Below are positions 1 to 17,870 of a DNA stretch of 64,000 nucleotides, piece after piece; the first letter of the stretch is position 1, and each line of letters starts with the position of its first letter. The DNA comes from Nautilus pompilius (taxonomy: Eukaryota; Mollusca; Cephalopoda; Nautilida; Nautilidae). The stretch lies in the NCBI GenBank assembly GCA_018389105.1, contig JACATO010001527.1, positions 279,501-343,500 of the forward strand, read 5' to 3'. The translations under genes were made by a program, and so were the position numbers. The notes under the pieces were generated by a model that saw only the letters and a list, made by a program, of their open reading frames with translations, ran no database searches and had not been told where the DNA came from.

Positions 1-2054
1 GATTGCTATTAAACTTATTAAATGTCAAAAAACAAAATTTTAAATTTACAAAGCAACAACAAAAAATAATTAGTCAACAAATGCCAAAACCAGACATTGA
101 TTTTCTAATTTTGTTCACTGTCAACAAAAATAACGATACTCAAACAAAAGGAAAACAAAGTTCTAAGAAGGAAATGAAAGTAGAGCCACCATTCAGCTGA
201 ACCTATTGTATGGAAGTCGCTGACAGATGTTAATAATGTACTAAAACTGCTTTTGTTGTTTTTTTTTTAATGCAATGCCAATAGAAAAGCAGAAGAGCTC
301 TACACATCTAGATAAGGGTTTCTGATGCTAAACTAATAGAGATTCCATAGTGTTCTTCCTCAAATCAGCAGGAGATCCAGCCAAGAGCCTTATGTCAACC
401 AGATGGAAGTTAATGTACTGTAACAGCCGTCAAATAAGCCTATCGTCTCACCTCAACAGATGGGAACAACTGTGTAGAGATACACTGATTTTGTACTTAC
501 ACTAATTGCTGTGTTCTTTTTGTTATTTCTGCTTAGCAGTGGAAACAAAAAAGCAGTCTGAATACACTTTATATTTTAAAAAATAAATTTAAACAAACCT
601 AACCTGGCAGATATAATTGTGGACTCATCTACATACTTTTCTCGTGTGACAAAACCTCATTTAAAAATGTTTTTTCCTTTTAACACATATGAACATTTTA
701 AGTTATATTCTTATACACATCAACACTAGTAAATTGATTTAAGTATGAAATATAAGCCATTTCAAAGGCAAATCACAAATTTAAGACTGCCATCTGCATA
801 GCCTGATAAGTAAATATGGCTAGGCACTTCAGAAGTGAGCATATATTGTGCAAGAGCAGCTTGTGATCTGCTCCCATACAAATAAAATAAATAATAAACA
901 GATAAAGTTTGCACTAAATATTTTAAGTAAAGCCTACACAATTAAAAAATGAAATGTCTGAAAGCTTTTTCTTCATAGTTAATGTATATGTTAAAATCTC
1001 CATCAATTCTATAATTGTGTTCATGAGGATTTATGATAAAGCCTCTAATTCTAATCAAAATTTGTCCAGAATAAATCAGAGCAAAATATTTGTTTTTTGT
1101 TCAAATTTAGTTTCAGTCACTGAAAGTCAAGAATCCATTGTTACCACTTGGCAGTATACGTTATGAATGATGGTGCATTAAATGCTAACCAACCTAGGAT
1201 TCAGCCCAAGCATATATTTATTAAATAATACAATTCTTTCCACCTGAAGCATCACTTTCCTACCTTCCAAGAGTAAGAGGAAATCTTGTTATCCCACCTT
1301 AACGATAACTGTTTCAAACAATTAGCTTTGTTGAAAGTCTATAGCACTATGCACATCAACTGTGGCTGACTGGGCAAGTGAACCCTAACCCTTGCCTCTT
1401 TCCCAGTAAACAATAGAACAACATAAAACAGATCAGTTGGCTTAGCGGACATGGCATGCTGGGTAATCAAGACACCCTGCATGAATTAATATCACTTGTA
1501 ACGTGGCAGGAGATTCCTTTCTCTTTAACCCTTCTACTTCAGTGCATGCAGACATATGCAGTAGTGATCCTGCTATTATTTGAGTTTCCTGTGAGGGGAG
1601 AATCATTTTGGGAGGTCAGGTGGCCTGGCAGAGCAGATGTATCTGCCCTTCTAAAAAAAATTTTTTTTTAAATTTAATTTTTTTTTGCGCAGACAAGTGG
1701 ATGTTGGGGATTATGATCGCTGCAGCTTGAGGGCCAAACTTATGACATCTAATCAAATAGAAGCTGCATTGTTTCCAATGTCAGTTGTGGTTGTAAATCT
1801 TTGATAAAAGAAAATTCACAGAAAGTCCAGAGCGGTGGCATCGAGACCTGTACATAGAGCACACAGAGCAAACTCTTTGTTATCCACTTTTGGCTCAGTT
1901 TGCATAACAGTTCCAGAAGCTGCTAATGGTTGGATATAAGATCTTCAGGGTTTACAAGTTCTTCAAATTTGAAGATGAGACCAAGTCATGAAAGTAGTGC
2001 TATTATTTCAGGGGATGAATTTACATGGAAAATATTTTATAGTTTATTTTGTGA
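1..2054. other. AT-rich stretch without a recognised gene
   Basis: I see no conserved protein, RNA gene or strong splice pattern here. A short open frame at 3-200 (plus) ends in a stop but is lysine, glutamine and asparagine rich with no recognisable domain, as expected for AT-rich non-coding DNA. The stretch could be intron or flank of the candidate minus-strand gene starting near 4.39 kb; that is inference from position only. Confidence 0.5.
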
Positions 2055-2290
2055 ATGACTGGTACCTAGCCTACTGAACTGCCGAGGCTAAGGACCCAAG
2101 TTTGATTACTAGTCAAAGTTGGCTCAGTTTTGTGAACCTCCCTGGCATAGTTTCTTCTCACTCAATTTCACCAGCCGGCTGCTTGCATTTCTTGAGTTCT
2201 CTAGTTTATTTCTACATCTAAAAAAAAAATGAAGAATTCTAGCTGGGATTTCTCTGAGTGCCAAAAAGCCAGCTACAATAGTGCACTCCC
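2055..2290 (+). mobile_element. tRNA-derived SINE, copy 1
   Basis: The left part resembles a tRNA head with a B-box-like core (AAGTTTGATTACTAG, about 2098-2112). The right part shares blocks with the copy near 14.0 kb: GGCTCAGTTT, CTCCCTGGC, AGTTTCTTCT, TTCACCAGCC and GGGATTTC occur in the same order in both. It has a short internal A-run near 2221. The copy is diverged and no target duplication is obvious. Confidence 0.6.
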
Positions 2291-3780
2291 TCACCAGGGT
2301 TGTCTCCCTTGTAGATAGGTTATCTCCATTGTTGAGACTCGTGTACAATACAACTAATGTGATTACACTATTTATAACCAATAAATTACTGGACATTAAA
2401 AAATAATTTTTTCTTTGATTACACCAGTTCATTTCCTAAATTTTTTTTTTATTATATAGATGGTATTTTTTTCCCTAACCAGATACTGATCATTTCCCTG
2501 TTCCATCAACACCTTTTCACATACATTAATTGCATGCTTTCATTTCATTAGTACTTTAAATATTTAAGTCCTCTAAAACACAATACCTAGTTATGCATAA
2601 CCACTAGCAACATACATAAATTGGCAAAAATAAACATTATTGAATATCCATCAAAGCATAGTCCATTGCAGAGTTCCAGCACCTTACATGGAATAGCAAA
2701 GGTATAATTTCATTAGCATTATATCACATTTTTAGATAGGGTGTTGAGGAGTTTTTTTAGTGTTTGAGTCTATGATCAGCTATCATTCATCTATCTGACA
2801 AATATATGGGAACTGCATTAGAAACAGTGGATGTGCAATATCTTTTAGCATTTTGTAATTCAACTGATCAACAAACAGACACCTTCAATAGCTAAAGCAT
2901 TTTTTCACTTCATACCAGTAATTTTGATGCACTAATAAATATAATATACCTATATGTATTTTTCGTTAGTTTGTTTTAAAAACAGTATCTCAATGCTTAA
3001 AAAATTTTATGCTGTAGTCAATCATTTACTAATCCATAGTTCGAACAAAGTTCTGAGCTAGAAAAAGTATTAATACATTTTGAAAAGTGATATTTTACTT
3101 AGAGAAATATAATCAGAGGTGAAGGATCAAAGTCAAAACTCTCAAACTAGAAATGTGTCTTAAATTTAAGATCTGCTACAGTAATATTTTTTTTGTTTTT
3201 TTTAATAACCCTTGATATTATTAATAAACAAAGGGGCATGAATAGATGAAGTATTAATCAGCACTCAATATTTTAATATTTTACAGTTAAAGTCAACACA
3301 CACACACATTCCTGAATACACTGTAGCTTGCTTGCTAGCCTGTTTGCTTAGCAGTTACTCATCCCGATGCTTCAGAGTATTACTCTCGTTCTCTACCCAA
3401 GAGATGGTGATTCAACCTAAAAAACTGACTTGTTGGTTTAATTTTTTTCTTCTTTTTTTTTTTAAAGTATCTCAGTACGACTGGAAACAAAGCCAATCTC
3501 CAACAGATTTGTCTGTCTTCAGTACGGTATGGGCATTCTCTGAAATAAGTGATTCAACAGTTTCAGCCACGCTGCTAATGAAGCTTGCACATCTCAATGC
3601 GCCGATCTCCGAATTCAGGATTTAAAAGAAAAAGGGTGGTGGAGGGAAGGGGGGGGAGGAGTTTATGTTACTTGACAAGAGACAGACTAACGATATGATT
3701 TAATTAAATAAAAACAATACACGTCAGCAAAGAGAAGTTTGTTTGTTCGTTTGTTCGTTTTATTTAATCCAGCAGAAGTC
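2291..3780. other. AT-rich stretch without a recognised gene
   Basis: No coding region is supported. A plus open frame at 3332-3625 has no recognisable domain. A G-run near 3646-3658 and a GTTT/GTTC run near 3737-3761 mark the transition to the GC-rich block that follows. Confidence 0.5.
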
Positions 3781-4349
3781 GACTAATAAAACGCATCCGA
3801 TCTTAGTTCGGCAGCACAAATGGCCAGGGATTGATGGATATCTCTCCCCGCGAAAGGGCCAAGCGAGATGACAATAGAGGAAGAGATGACGGTATGAATC
3901 AATATGATGACTGGAGGGAGGGAGGAAGGGAGGGAGGGAGAGAGGGGGGCGGTTAATATTAAATGGTTATTTATGTAAACAAATGAAAATGAGAGCCAGT
4001 ATAATCTGTATCCGATGCAGACGGCAGCCAGAGGCAGCACAAGGAGGATTACCGTAGAGAATCTCGAAAGGACAAACAACAACGAGTAGTATCGCCCATC
4101 CCTCGAGGAGTTCTGGGTTCCCTCCCACTCGCCTGACCATAGCAGAGCGTTGACGAGAGTCGGTGGGGACGGAGAAGGGGAGGAAGCAAACAACAACAAC
4201 AAACAACAGGAGCAAAGTATCGCCGTGAGAAGCGAGGAGACAATGGGGGGGGGAAGCGGAGTCGGTGCGTGTACTCACGACGTGAAGGTTCCCATCCGCC
4301 GGACGCCTCAGCACACGCCACGATCGCCAAACCAGAACCTCTGCCTCAC

Positions 4350-4393
4350 CTCGCACCTCCGTATACACCACCATGTGAGGAAGAATCCGCCAT
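4350..4393 (-). CDS. candidate first coding exon of an unidentified minus-strand gene
   Basis: On the minus strand the context CACAATGGCGG gives a start codon followed by 14 whole codons, MADSSSHGGVYGGA, and two further bases. It then meets a strong donor, GAG|GTGAGG, with the intron beginning at 4349. A short first coding exon inside a CpG-rich block, opening with ATGGCGG, is typical of an animal promoter. I do not recognise the protein from 14 residues. No second exon is evident at 1-4349, so the rest of the gene would lie outside the window or in exons too short to see. A chance ATG beside a chance donor remains possible. Confidence 0.38.
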
Positions 4394-4944
4394 TGTGATC
4401 GCCTGTCGTCATCGTCTCGCTCTCGCTCGCTCTTCGGAAACGAGGCTGGCGTGCGCGACCCGGATAGCGGATCGGGGGGGGGGGGAGAAGAAGAGATTCG
4501 TTCTCACGACTTCGTGGTGGTCCTCGGGGTCACCCGGCACGTCGGCGGGGAACGGCCTTCCCTTTTTTTTCTTTCTCTGACTTCCTCGATAAACGGTCGG
4601 CGATTAATTAACGCCGAATTAAAAACAAAAAAAAACAAAAAAAAAACAAATCAACCCCCCCCCCACACACACACCCACAATGCTTCGCGGCTAGGTCTCG
4701 TTTCATCTCTTGTTTTGCACCCGGTCCCTACCCCCTCCCCAACCGCGCGCGCGCTCTCTCTCTCTCTCTCTCTGTCTCCCTGCCCCCCCTTCCTCTTCCA
4801 TCTCGACATCGTCATGTCGAGCTTTCGAACATTTCTCCCCCTCTGCGCGCTTTGCCTCTTCGGTAGCCGGGACACAGCAAATAAAAAAACTACACAACAT
4901 ACAAGAATCGTGTAAGGCGAAAGCGTTGGGAGCAGACGCCGAAG

Positions 4945-4954
4945 ATGGGAAGAG
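4945..4954 (+). CDS. possible minimal first coding exon of the zinc-finger gene
   Basis: ATG GGA AGA G is followed by GTATGG, a usable donor. It leaves one base of a codon, which is the phase needed to join the exon at 10248 (G plus GC gives Gly). It lies at the 3' edge of the GC-rich block. BCL11 and SALL-type proteins usually open with an MSRRKQ-like co-repressor motif, and I could not find one here, so the true first exon may be elsewhere. Confidence 0.2.
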
Positions 4955-5142
4955 GTATGGTGGCCTGATTACTCTACATCACGCGTGTGTTCCTTAAACC
5001 CGTCTAACCTTTGTCTTTTTTGATGTCCTTATACGTGTACCGCCCCCCCCGCTGGACTATCGATATTTCACTTTCTTAATGTTATGCACGGTTTTTTAGA
5101 ATTCATCTTACATCTCACCACAACTCAGTCTTAAATAATCGC

Positions 5143-6440
5143 CCATGTCCCTCTTAATTAAGGTCTTTGCCCCATTTGTTGTTGTTGTTGCCATGTCCCT
5201 CTTAATTGGAGTCTTTGCCCCATTTGTTGTTGTTGTTGCCCCCAATGTCCCTCTTAATTGGAGTCTTTGCCCCATTTGTTGTTGTTGTTGCCCCATGTCC
5301 CTCTTAATTGGAGTCTTTGCCCCATTTGTTGTTGTTGTTGCCCCATGTCCCTCTTAATTGGAGTCTTTGCCCCATTTGTTGTTGTTGTTGCCCCCATGTC
5401 CCTCTTAATTGGAGTCTTTGCCCCATTTGTTGTTGTTGTTGCCCCATGTCCCTCTTAATTGGAGTCTTTGCCCCATTTGTTGTTGCTGTTGCCCCATGTC
5501 CCTCTTAATTGGAGTCTTTGCCCCATTTGTTGTTGTTGTTGCCCCAATGTCCCTCTTAATTGGAGTCTTTGCCCCATTTGTTGTTGTTGTTGCCCCCATG
5601 TCCCTCTTAATTGGAGTCTTTGCCCCATTTGTTGTTGTTGTTGCCCCAATGTCCCTCTTAATTAGAGTCTTTGCCCCATTTGTTGTTGTTGCCCAATGTC
5701 CCTCTTAATTGGAGTCTTTGCCCCATTTGTTGTTGCTATTGCCCCAATGTCCCTCTTAATTAGAGTCTTTGCCCCATTTGTTGTTGTTGTTGCCCCAATG
5801 TCCCTCTTAATTGGAGTCTTTGCCCCATTTGTTGCTGTTGTTGCCCCATGTCCCTCTTAATTGGAGTCTTTGCCCCATTTGTTGCTGTTGCCCCATGTCC
5901 CTCTTAATTGGAGTCTTTGCCCCATTTGTTGTTGTTGTTGCCCCATGTCCCTCTTAATTGGAGTCTTTGCCCCATTTGTTGCTGTTGTTGCCCCCATGTC
6001 CCTCTTAATTGGAGTCTTTGCCCCATTTGTTGTTGTTGTTGCCCCCATGTCCCTCTTAATTGGAGTCTTTGCCCCATTTGTTGTTGTTGCCCAATGTCCC
6101 TCTTAATTGGAGTCTTTGCCCCATTTGTTGTTGTTGTTGCCCCTATGTCCCTCTTAATTAAGGTCTTTGCCCCATTTGTTGTTGTTGTTGCCCCAATGTC
6201 CCTCTTAATTGGAGTCTTTGCCCCATTTGTTGTTGTTGCCCCATGTCCCTCTTAATTGGAGTCTTTGTCCCATTTGTTGTTGTTGTTGCCCCTCTTAATT
6301 GGAGTCTTTGCCCCATTTGTTGTTGTTGCCCCATGTCCCTCTTAATTTGAGTCTTTGCCCCATTTGTTGCTGTTGTTGCCCCATGTCCCTCTTAATTGGA
6401 GTCTTTGCCCCATTTGTTGTTGTTGTTGTTGTTGCCGTTC
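5143..6440. repeat. minisatellite, about 26 copies of a ~50 bp unit
   Basis: A tandem array whose unit contains ATGTCCCTCTTAATTGGAGT followed by CTTTGCCCCATTTG and a variable (GTT)n and C-run. Unit starts recur about every 44-52 bases (5145, 5193, 5245, 5296, 5346, 5396 and so on to 6382). Length differences come mainly from 2-5 GTT triplets and 2-5 C residues. Single-base variants (GGAGT, TAGAGT, AAGGT, TTGAGT) mark sub-families. Open frames on both strands across it are repeat artefacts. Confidence 0.97.
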
Positions 6441-9399
6441 TATTAGTCTTTGGACCCTTTGGGGTGGGGGTTGGTTTTCTTTTTTAACTTAAGATCTGTG
6501 GCCATCATTACTGAACCCCAGCAAGAACAAAAATTACATTGGAAAAAAAAAAAAGACCTTCCTGAATATATACCTGCAGTGGTTTACACCTTTACAGGAA
6601 TCTCTGAGGCCAGATCTATAAGCTAAGGCTGGTTTATACTTCTTTGTGTAATGTAAAACAAAAAAAAAAAAAAACCCAACTCAACCAGTGTCTGTTTTGA
6701 TGTTTTCCACTATATTCTTAACTTGCAGCAGGCATAATTCTGTTGGAACCTTTTTGTTAAGAAGGAACAAGTGGATGGTTATTTGAAGTTAATAATTACA
6801 GGAAAATCCGTTTAATGTTCTCACCTGTTCCCGGACAGGTCAAGAATATCTATGAACAGTTGATTTATCTCCATTCGTGTCGAAGTAAATCAAGAGCTAA
6901 TTGTGCACAAATATTCTTTCTCTTTTTTGCGATTAAAAACAACTTTTCTGCATAACATGAACAGTTTATTATAGTTTACAGACGACTAACAAACATCTGG
7001 TATAGAAAGGTGGTGGATAAAGATAGTAGATCTCAGCCAGTTACTTATCGTTCATAACGTTCTACTTCCTGCTTTTTTTGGTTTGCTTTAACTACCTGTG
7101 TTTATTTTCCTTTTTATGTGTACCAGATAATCATCCAGGAATCACCATTGTCATTCATAGAACTAGAAAGATGTTAGAATATCTGCTTACTCTTTTTATC
7201 TTACAGAAGAGTCATCTATGTTGTTTTTCTTCATTGTATAAAGACTCAGTAGATATTGTGTATCCAATACCTTACTTAAATCTGTATATTTCATACATCC
7301 AACAATAATTTATTTTATTTAAAAAATTTTTTTTATATCAATGGCTTGTTTTTGTTTATTTCTGCAGTATTACTGAACTTATATTACCTGTGGTTATATA
7401 TTTTTGCATAAAATGTTGCCATGAAATCATTTTGAACATTAGAAATTTTCTATTACATTTTCTGTAAGATATAATTACGGTAAACAAGCTTATGTTGGTA
7501 TCTCAGACTGTCAGCTTGTTTCAGCTCTACTGAATGGCATACAGCAAGACATTTGCACATGTTTTAATATAGCAAAAATTTTAATTTACTGAAAAACCTT
7601 TAAAATTAATAATGTAGATGTAATGTTAATATATCTAATAGGATCTTTTTCATCTGGTTTCTGTTTTTGTTTTCTTCACTAATTTGATTAGCAATATTTT
7701 CATCAGCTCTAATAGCTTCTTGTCCCTTCATATTTGCTATTTTGGACAAGCCCTAAATAGTTTGTGTGGTCTAACCACACCATGTTTCACAAACTCCTAA
7801 CCTCAGATCTGTGGAAATAATATGGAATTTTCCTGATGGAGCAGCCAATTTTTTCCTAGCACCTGGAAGCATCAGATTGAATCTTGGAATGACTTCACAA
7901 CAATGTAGCAAGTAGGAAATACCAGCTCTGTTTTTAGCTTTATATGCTGACGGAAAAGATTTTGATTTAATTTGTGGTTAATTTCTTGAAGACTGTCCAT
8001 TGTTGGAAAATAGAAGATAAATCATACTAGCCATGTTTCAGTGAATGATAAGTGAGTTTTTTTTTTAAAAAAAAAAGAGAGGGCATTGTTTAGATACTTG
8101 ATATCTGGTTTTATAAACTGAAGCCAGTTATTTACTTTGTTATTGTTTTTTTATGATGTAAAGAAGATAAATCATTTCTTATAGCTTGCGACATTCTTTT
8201 GTAATTTAAAAATATACAAAGCGCAATACTTTCAATGCAAAAAAAAAGCAAGTACGTTTGTACTAGAAATATAAATAATTATACCATATAGTATACATTA
8301 TTTAATAAAATTTTTTTTTTTTTTGCATGTTTTGGGACTAAATGGGATAGGAATTTGAGAGAAAAAAGAAATTAAATATTTCATTCTAAAATCAAAATAA
8401 TTACCACGATTTAGCTTTGTTCTTGCAACACAGGGAGAAGCGGGATGTCATATCTCATAAGGAATTGATTCCACTTGTCTAGAGCTCGGTTCTCAAAGAA
8501 TTACTTTCTCACATTAAGACGGTCCAAAGATTCTCCATGCAGTTTGCAATAACACTCTCCTGTTCAGCATTTCCGAGTGTGGTTGATAGAAGGAAGTATC
8601 GGATTATTTCCCTTGGTACGGTTTTTGTGCTTGGAGTTCAAGTTAAAGTTTTTTTTTATTAATAATTATTTGTTTGTGTGTAAACAGTTTCTTGTTGAGA
8701 ACTGGAACTAAGGGAAGGGGTGGGGACGATCGGGGTTTGTATGATGCATTAGTAAGTACTTATAGCTTTGAAAAAATGAATCTTATTTCTAATGTTCTAT
8801 GGGAGGGGAGTTAGTCAAGGGAGACTACTATGCTTTACATGGTTTTTTCTCAATATGTTATCTGCATTGTATTATCCGGAATCCGAGTAATACGTATTAA
8901 ACTATACACGATGTTCTGGTAAGTAATTATAGATTTTTTCCTGATTTTTTAAGGAATTATTTGTTTGTGACGGCTAACTGTTAAAGAATTCAATAATATT
9001 CTCCCCAAAACAGGCCGATAAGGGATAACGATTATTGATTTATGATTAAATTCACCAAAATGATAAAGAACAAAAGAATGTTTGTGAAAATAATATGAAA
9101 AGTCAAAGTCATCCCCACGCTACAGATGGTATCAAGCCTAGTCAACTAGATCAAGCTAGTTTCATGATCACATTGTATATGGCAAACTGCATAAATGAAT
9201 GTATCTGATTAAAATTTACATATTTTGGATTTGATGATGTACGTACTGGTAGATAACCAGCGTGAACTATCACCACACTGGTAGATCTCAAAATGTGGCC
9301 AGTATTATCATGATTGCTGAGGCAAATGTCACTGCTGCTGCACAGTTACTCGAGAGGCCTTTAACAGTAACGCTACAACAAGACTGTCATTATTCATCA
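6441..9399. other. non-coding stretch, probable intron or 5' flank of the zinc-finger gene
   Basis: AT-rich with A- and T-runs and no convincing coding potential or RNA gene. Short open frames such as 7078-7308 show no domain. If the zinc-finger gene starts in the GC-rich block at 4-5 kb, this stretch is its first intron. Confidence 0.5.
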
Positions 9400-9990
9400 C
9401 ATCTACACTTAACTGTTATTGTCGAGATTTCCTTCCTGGAATTGTCTTTGCAACAGAAATGATTCAAACAACATTCCAGTGGCATTTCCATTGACATGAT
9501 TACAAATGGTGTACAGTACATAAGGCACCCTTTCTGTCCAATAGGAATAAACTGCTACATATAGTCTTTTTAGAGATATGTCTGGAAGGACCGGTGTACT
9601 CTGCTCTGTTTGTCCAAGTTTTAGCAATTGAGTTTAGAGATCACAACATAAGTCTGTAGAAGACCTTACAAGGCCTTTACTCCACAGTCAAGTATAGAAG
9701 TAGGAGTGTCATGATATGGGTTGTAATTTGGCAACATGTAGAAAAATGGTTTTGCACTTATCAAATGATTTTCTTGCTTATATTTCCATTTTAAAATTGC
9801 ATCTACCGTTGTACCAACAATTGAGATTTGGTGCTCATATTCTTCATCAAGGCAATCAGCTCCTTCCCTGGGCACCCTAAACCCATAATATAAATCCATT
9901 TGAGCACCTATAGGAGTATCTAGATCTTCAGCCAAAAGAAAACCACCTATGTCCCACCAGTATTATGAAATTATAAGATGCAATGGGATC
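9400..9990 (-). pseudogene. decayed transposase-like fossil, possibly piggyBac-like
   Basis: Minus-strand frames read like an old protein broken by stops and shifts. One open segment (9666-9935) contains GTTVDAILKW, then QENHLISAKPFFYMLP and ILDCGVKAL. Just downstream in the reading direction, an in-frame stretch with stops gives GLLQT, KLNC and HRSF. The order resembles piggyBac transposases, where a DNFFTSLPLL block is followed by G-I-A-GT and R-N-R blocks. If so, the catalytic Asp of that block is replaced by Ala-Lys. The match is by eye and weak; an unrelated processed pseudogene is the alternative. Confidence 0.35.
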
Positions 9991-10247
9991 TGTACCAGAC
10001 CATGATAGTGTTGTTGATTCATTGCCAAACATGGTAGAGGCTCTTCCTGCTGCAAAAGATGGCTTGACCAAGTAATAGCATAAGGATTTCACTATTTACT
10101 GTTTTCCACAACAAATTTACCTATTGCAGTACTGCACAAAGTGGTGGGGATACACGCCTTATTTTCATAGATTAGACAGGTAAGTTTTGAAGCTTTCTCT
10201 CGTTGGCATTATAGATTTGTTATGCATGATTGATTCTCTTTCTGTAG

Positions 10248-16336
<6,089 letters not shown>

Positions 16337-17330
16337 GAGAGCCCCTTATCGCTTTTTCACTCCTCCCCCCCCCCCTTTTTTTTTCCTTCTCAAATCAGCA
16401 TGAAGAAAATTAAAGGATTTATTTATAATTCTATTGAATTTACTAAAACAAGAACCTAAAATAGTAATCGGGTACCTAAGAAATGCTGATCAGTAAATGA
16501 GGTTTGCTGAGATCTGTGGGCACCATGCTGCTCAGACATTATAATGTATAGTCTTCATTCGTCAGACCAGCATCTAAAGGAGAGGAGAGAAGAGGTTGGT
16601 GGGGGGGAGGGGCAAGTCTCATTATTCATTCTTGCCTAGGATGATGTCACAACAGTCTGTACACTTCCATGCATGTGCTGCATCCTCTCTCCACAATATA
16701 TGCTGCAGCATCAACAGCTAGAAGCACATCTGCTGCTGCTCTGGTAGGATTCCTGAAGGGAGATGCTTTTAAGCTTTATCCAGACTGACCCTTGATTGAA
16801 ACATCTCACACTCCGCTACCAGGATCCATATTAGAACTCTTCTCTTTTAGATACAGGAAGAAACCCACACAGTGGCCTGGTGGTGAAGACAGGAAGAAAC
16901 GTTTCCAGGGGGAGTTTGCCAAATCGAGCTGCTACCAAGGGAAGCAAACCGCACCTTTACTGTTGGACTAAAATTATGCCAGTCTCGTTACTGTTGAGAT
17001 ATAATATTGATTCAGTGCTCGCTCTACATGAAATTTTATTTTTTAAAAATCGTTTGGAAAATAATTTGAAAAAGTAAAAGTTGGGGGACCCTGCATTCAA
17101 GTTATTTCATTCATAACTGTAAATCATGTAGCATATGAGATGCTATTGATTTACTTTCAGGCATTTTGTAGGGAAAAACGTGTAAATATCTGAAAAATAA
17201 GAACATTTCTTTGTTATTTTTGCATTTGTTTGGCAATTAGTCAAACACATTACTTTAGAATGTTGATATGCACTTCTCCCAAAAGATATCTTTTTTTATA
17301 ATGGTGTGTAATAAAGGGATTTTTCCCTTC
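16337..17330 (+). other. probable 3' untranslated region of the zinc-finger gene
   Basis: No coding potential is visible after the TGA. A C/T-run follows at 16363-16386, and the first clear polyadenylation hexamer, AATAAA, is at 17310-17315. The exact cleavage site cannot be seen. Confidence 0.5.
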
Positions 17331-17529
17331 ACTGTTATACATTATCTAAAAGATATCTTCATAAAGATATGACATGCAAATTTTGACTTTCCAGTTAAAA
17401 AAAATGAGAGAGAGAGTTTACTATAACGCTGGCCAACAACTTATCTATATCTAGTATAATTACAATTTACATTTAGTTATTTACATTTGTATAAGCAGAC
17501 AGGAAAGGAAGTTTACACAAGAGCCCCAT

Positions 17530-17870
17530 TGGTTACAAAGCAACAGGAAGCCATCAGATCTTAAACATGATCCAGGTTTGAAAAGTGTCTATCGATAGTA
17601 TAGTATAACAGTTACTAGAAAGCAGGAGGACAACATGGCTTATACAGAGTTCCCATATTTGAGAAGCATCCTTAGATACTATAGTGTAGTGGTTACTAGG
17701 AGACGGGAAGATATCATAGCTTAGGTCTCCAGACTTTGTGTGTCCATAGTATAGTATAGTATAGTTATTTATAGGAAGACATGGCTTATACAGTGTTCCC
17801 ATATTTGAGAAGCATCCTTAGATACTATAGTGTAGTGGTTACTAGGAGGCTGAAGGATGTTGACTTTAAA
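17530..17870 (+). repeat. tRNA-like degenerate tandem repeat, site A
   Basis: About three diverged units. Each has ATGGCTTATACAG, then GTTCCCATATTTGAGAAGCA, TCCTTAGATACTATAG and TGTAGTGGTTACTAGGAG. The segment TAGTGTAGTGGTTA fits a pol III A-box and closely matches the 5' part of animal tRNA-Val. GGTTTGAAAAGTGTC-like segments resemble a weak B-box. Related units occur near 45.9 and 54.2 kb. Confidence 0.65.

Larger units (their letters stand above)
3780..5000. promoter_or_regulatory. GC- and CpG-rich promoter-like block, possibly bidirectional
   Basis: Base composition changes sharply from AT-rich to GC- and CpG-rich, with purine runs, a poly-G run near 4475-4484, (CA)n near 4663-4680 and (CT)n near 4752-4772. 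The block holds a minus-strand ATG in good initiation context at 4393 and ends just upstream of the plus-strand zinc-finger gene. A shared head-to-head promoter is the simplest reading, but no transcription start can be proved from sequence. Confidence 0.5.

Noticed and set aside
5108..6487. Long open frames on both strands across the ~50 bp array
   Set aside because: They follow the tandem unit exactly and encode only unit-derived repeats; no independent coding signal.
17690..17770. A functional tRNA-Val gene
   Set aside because: Only the A-box half is tRNA-like; there is no acceptor-stem pairing or intact B-box, and the segment recurs as a degenerate repeat.
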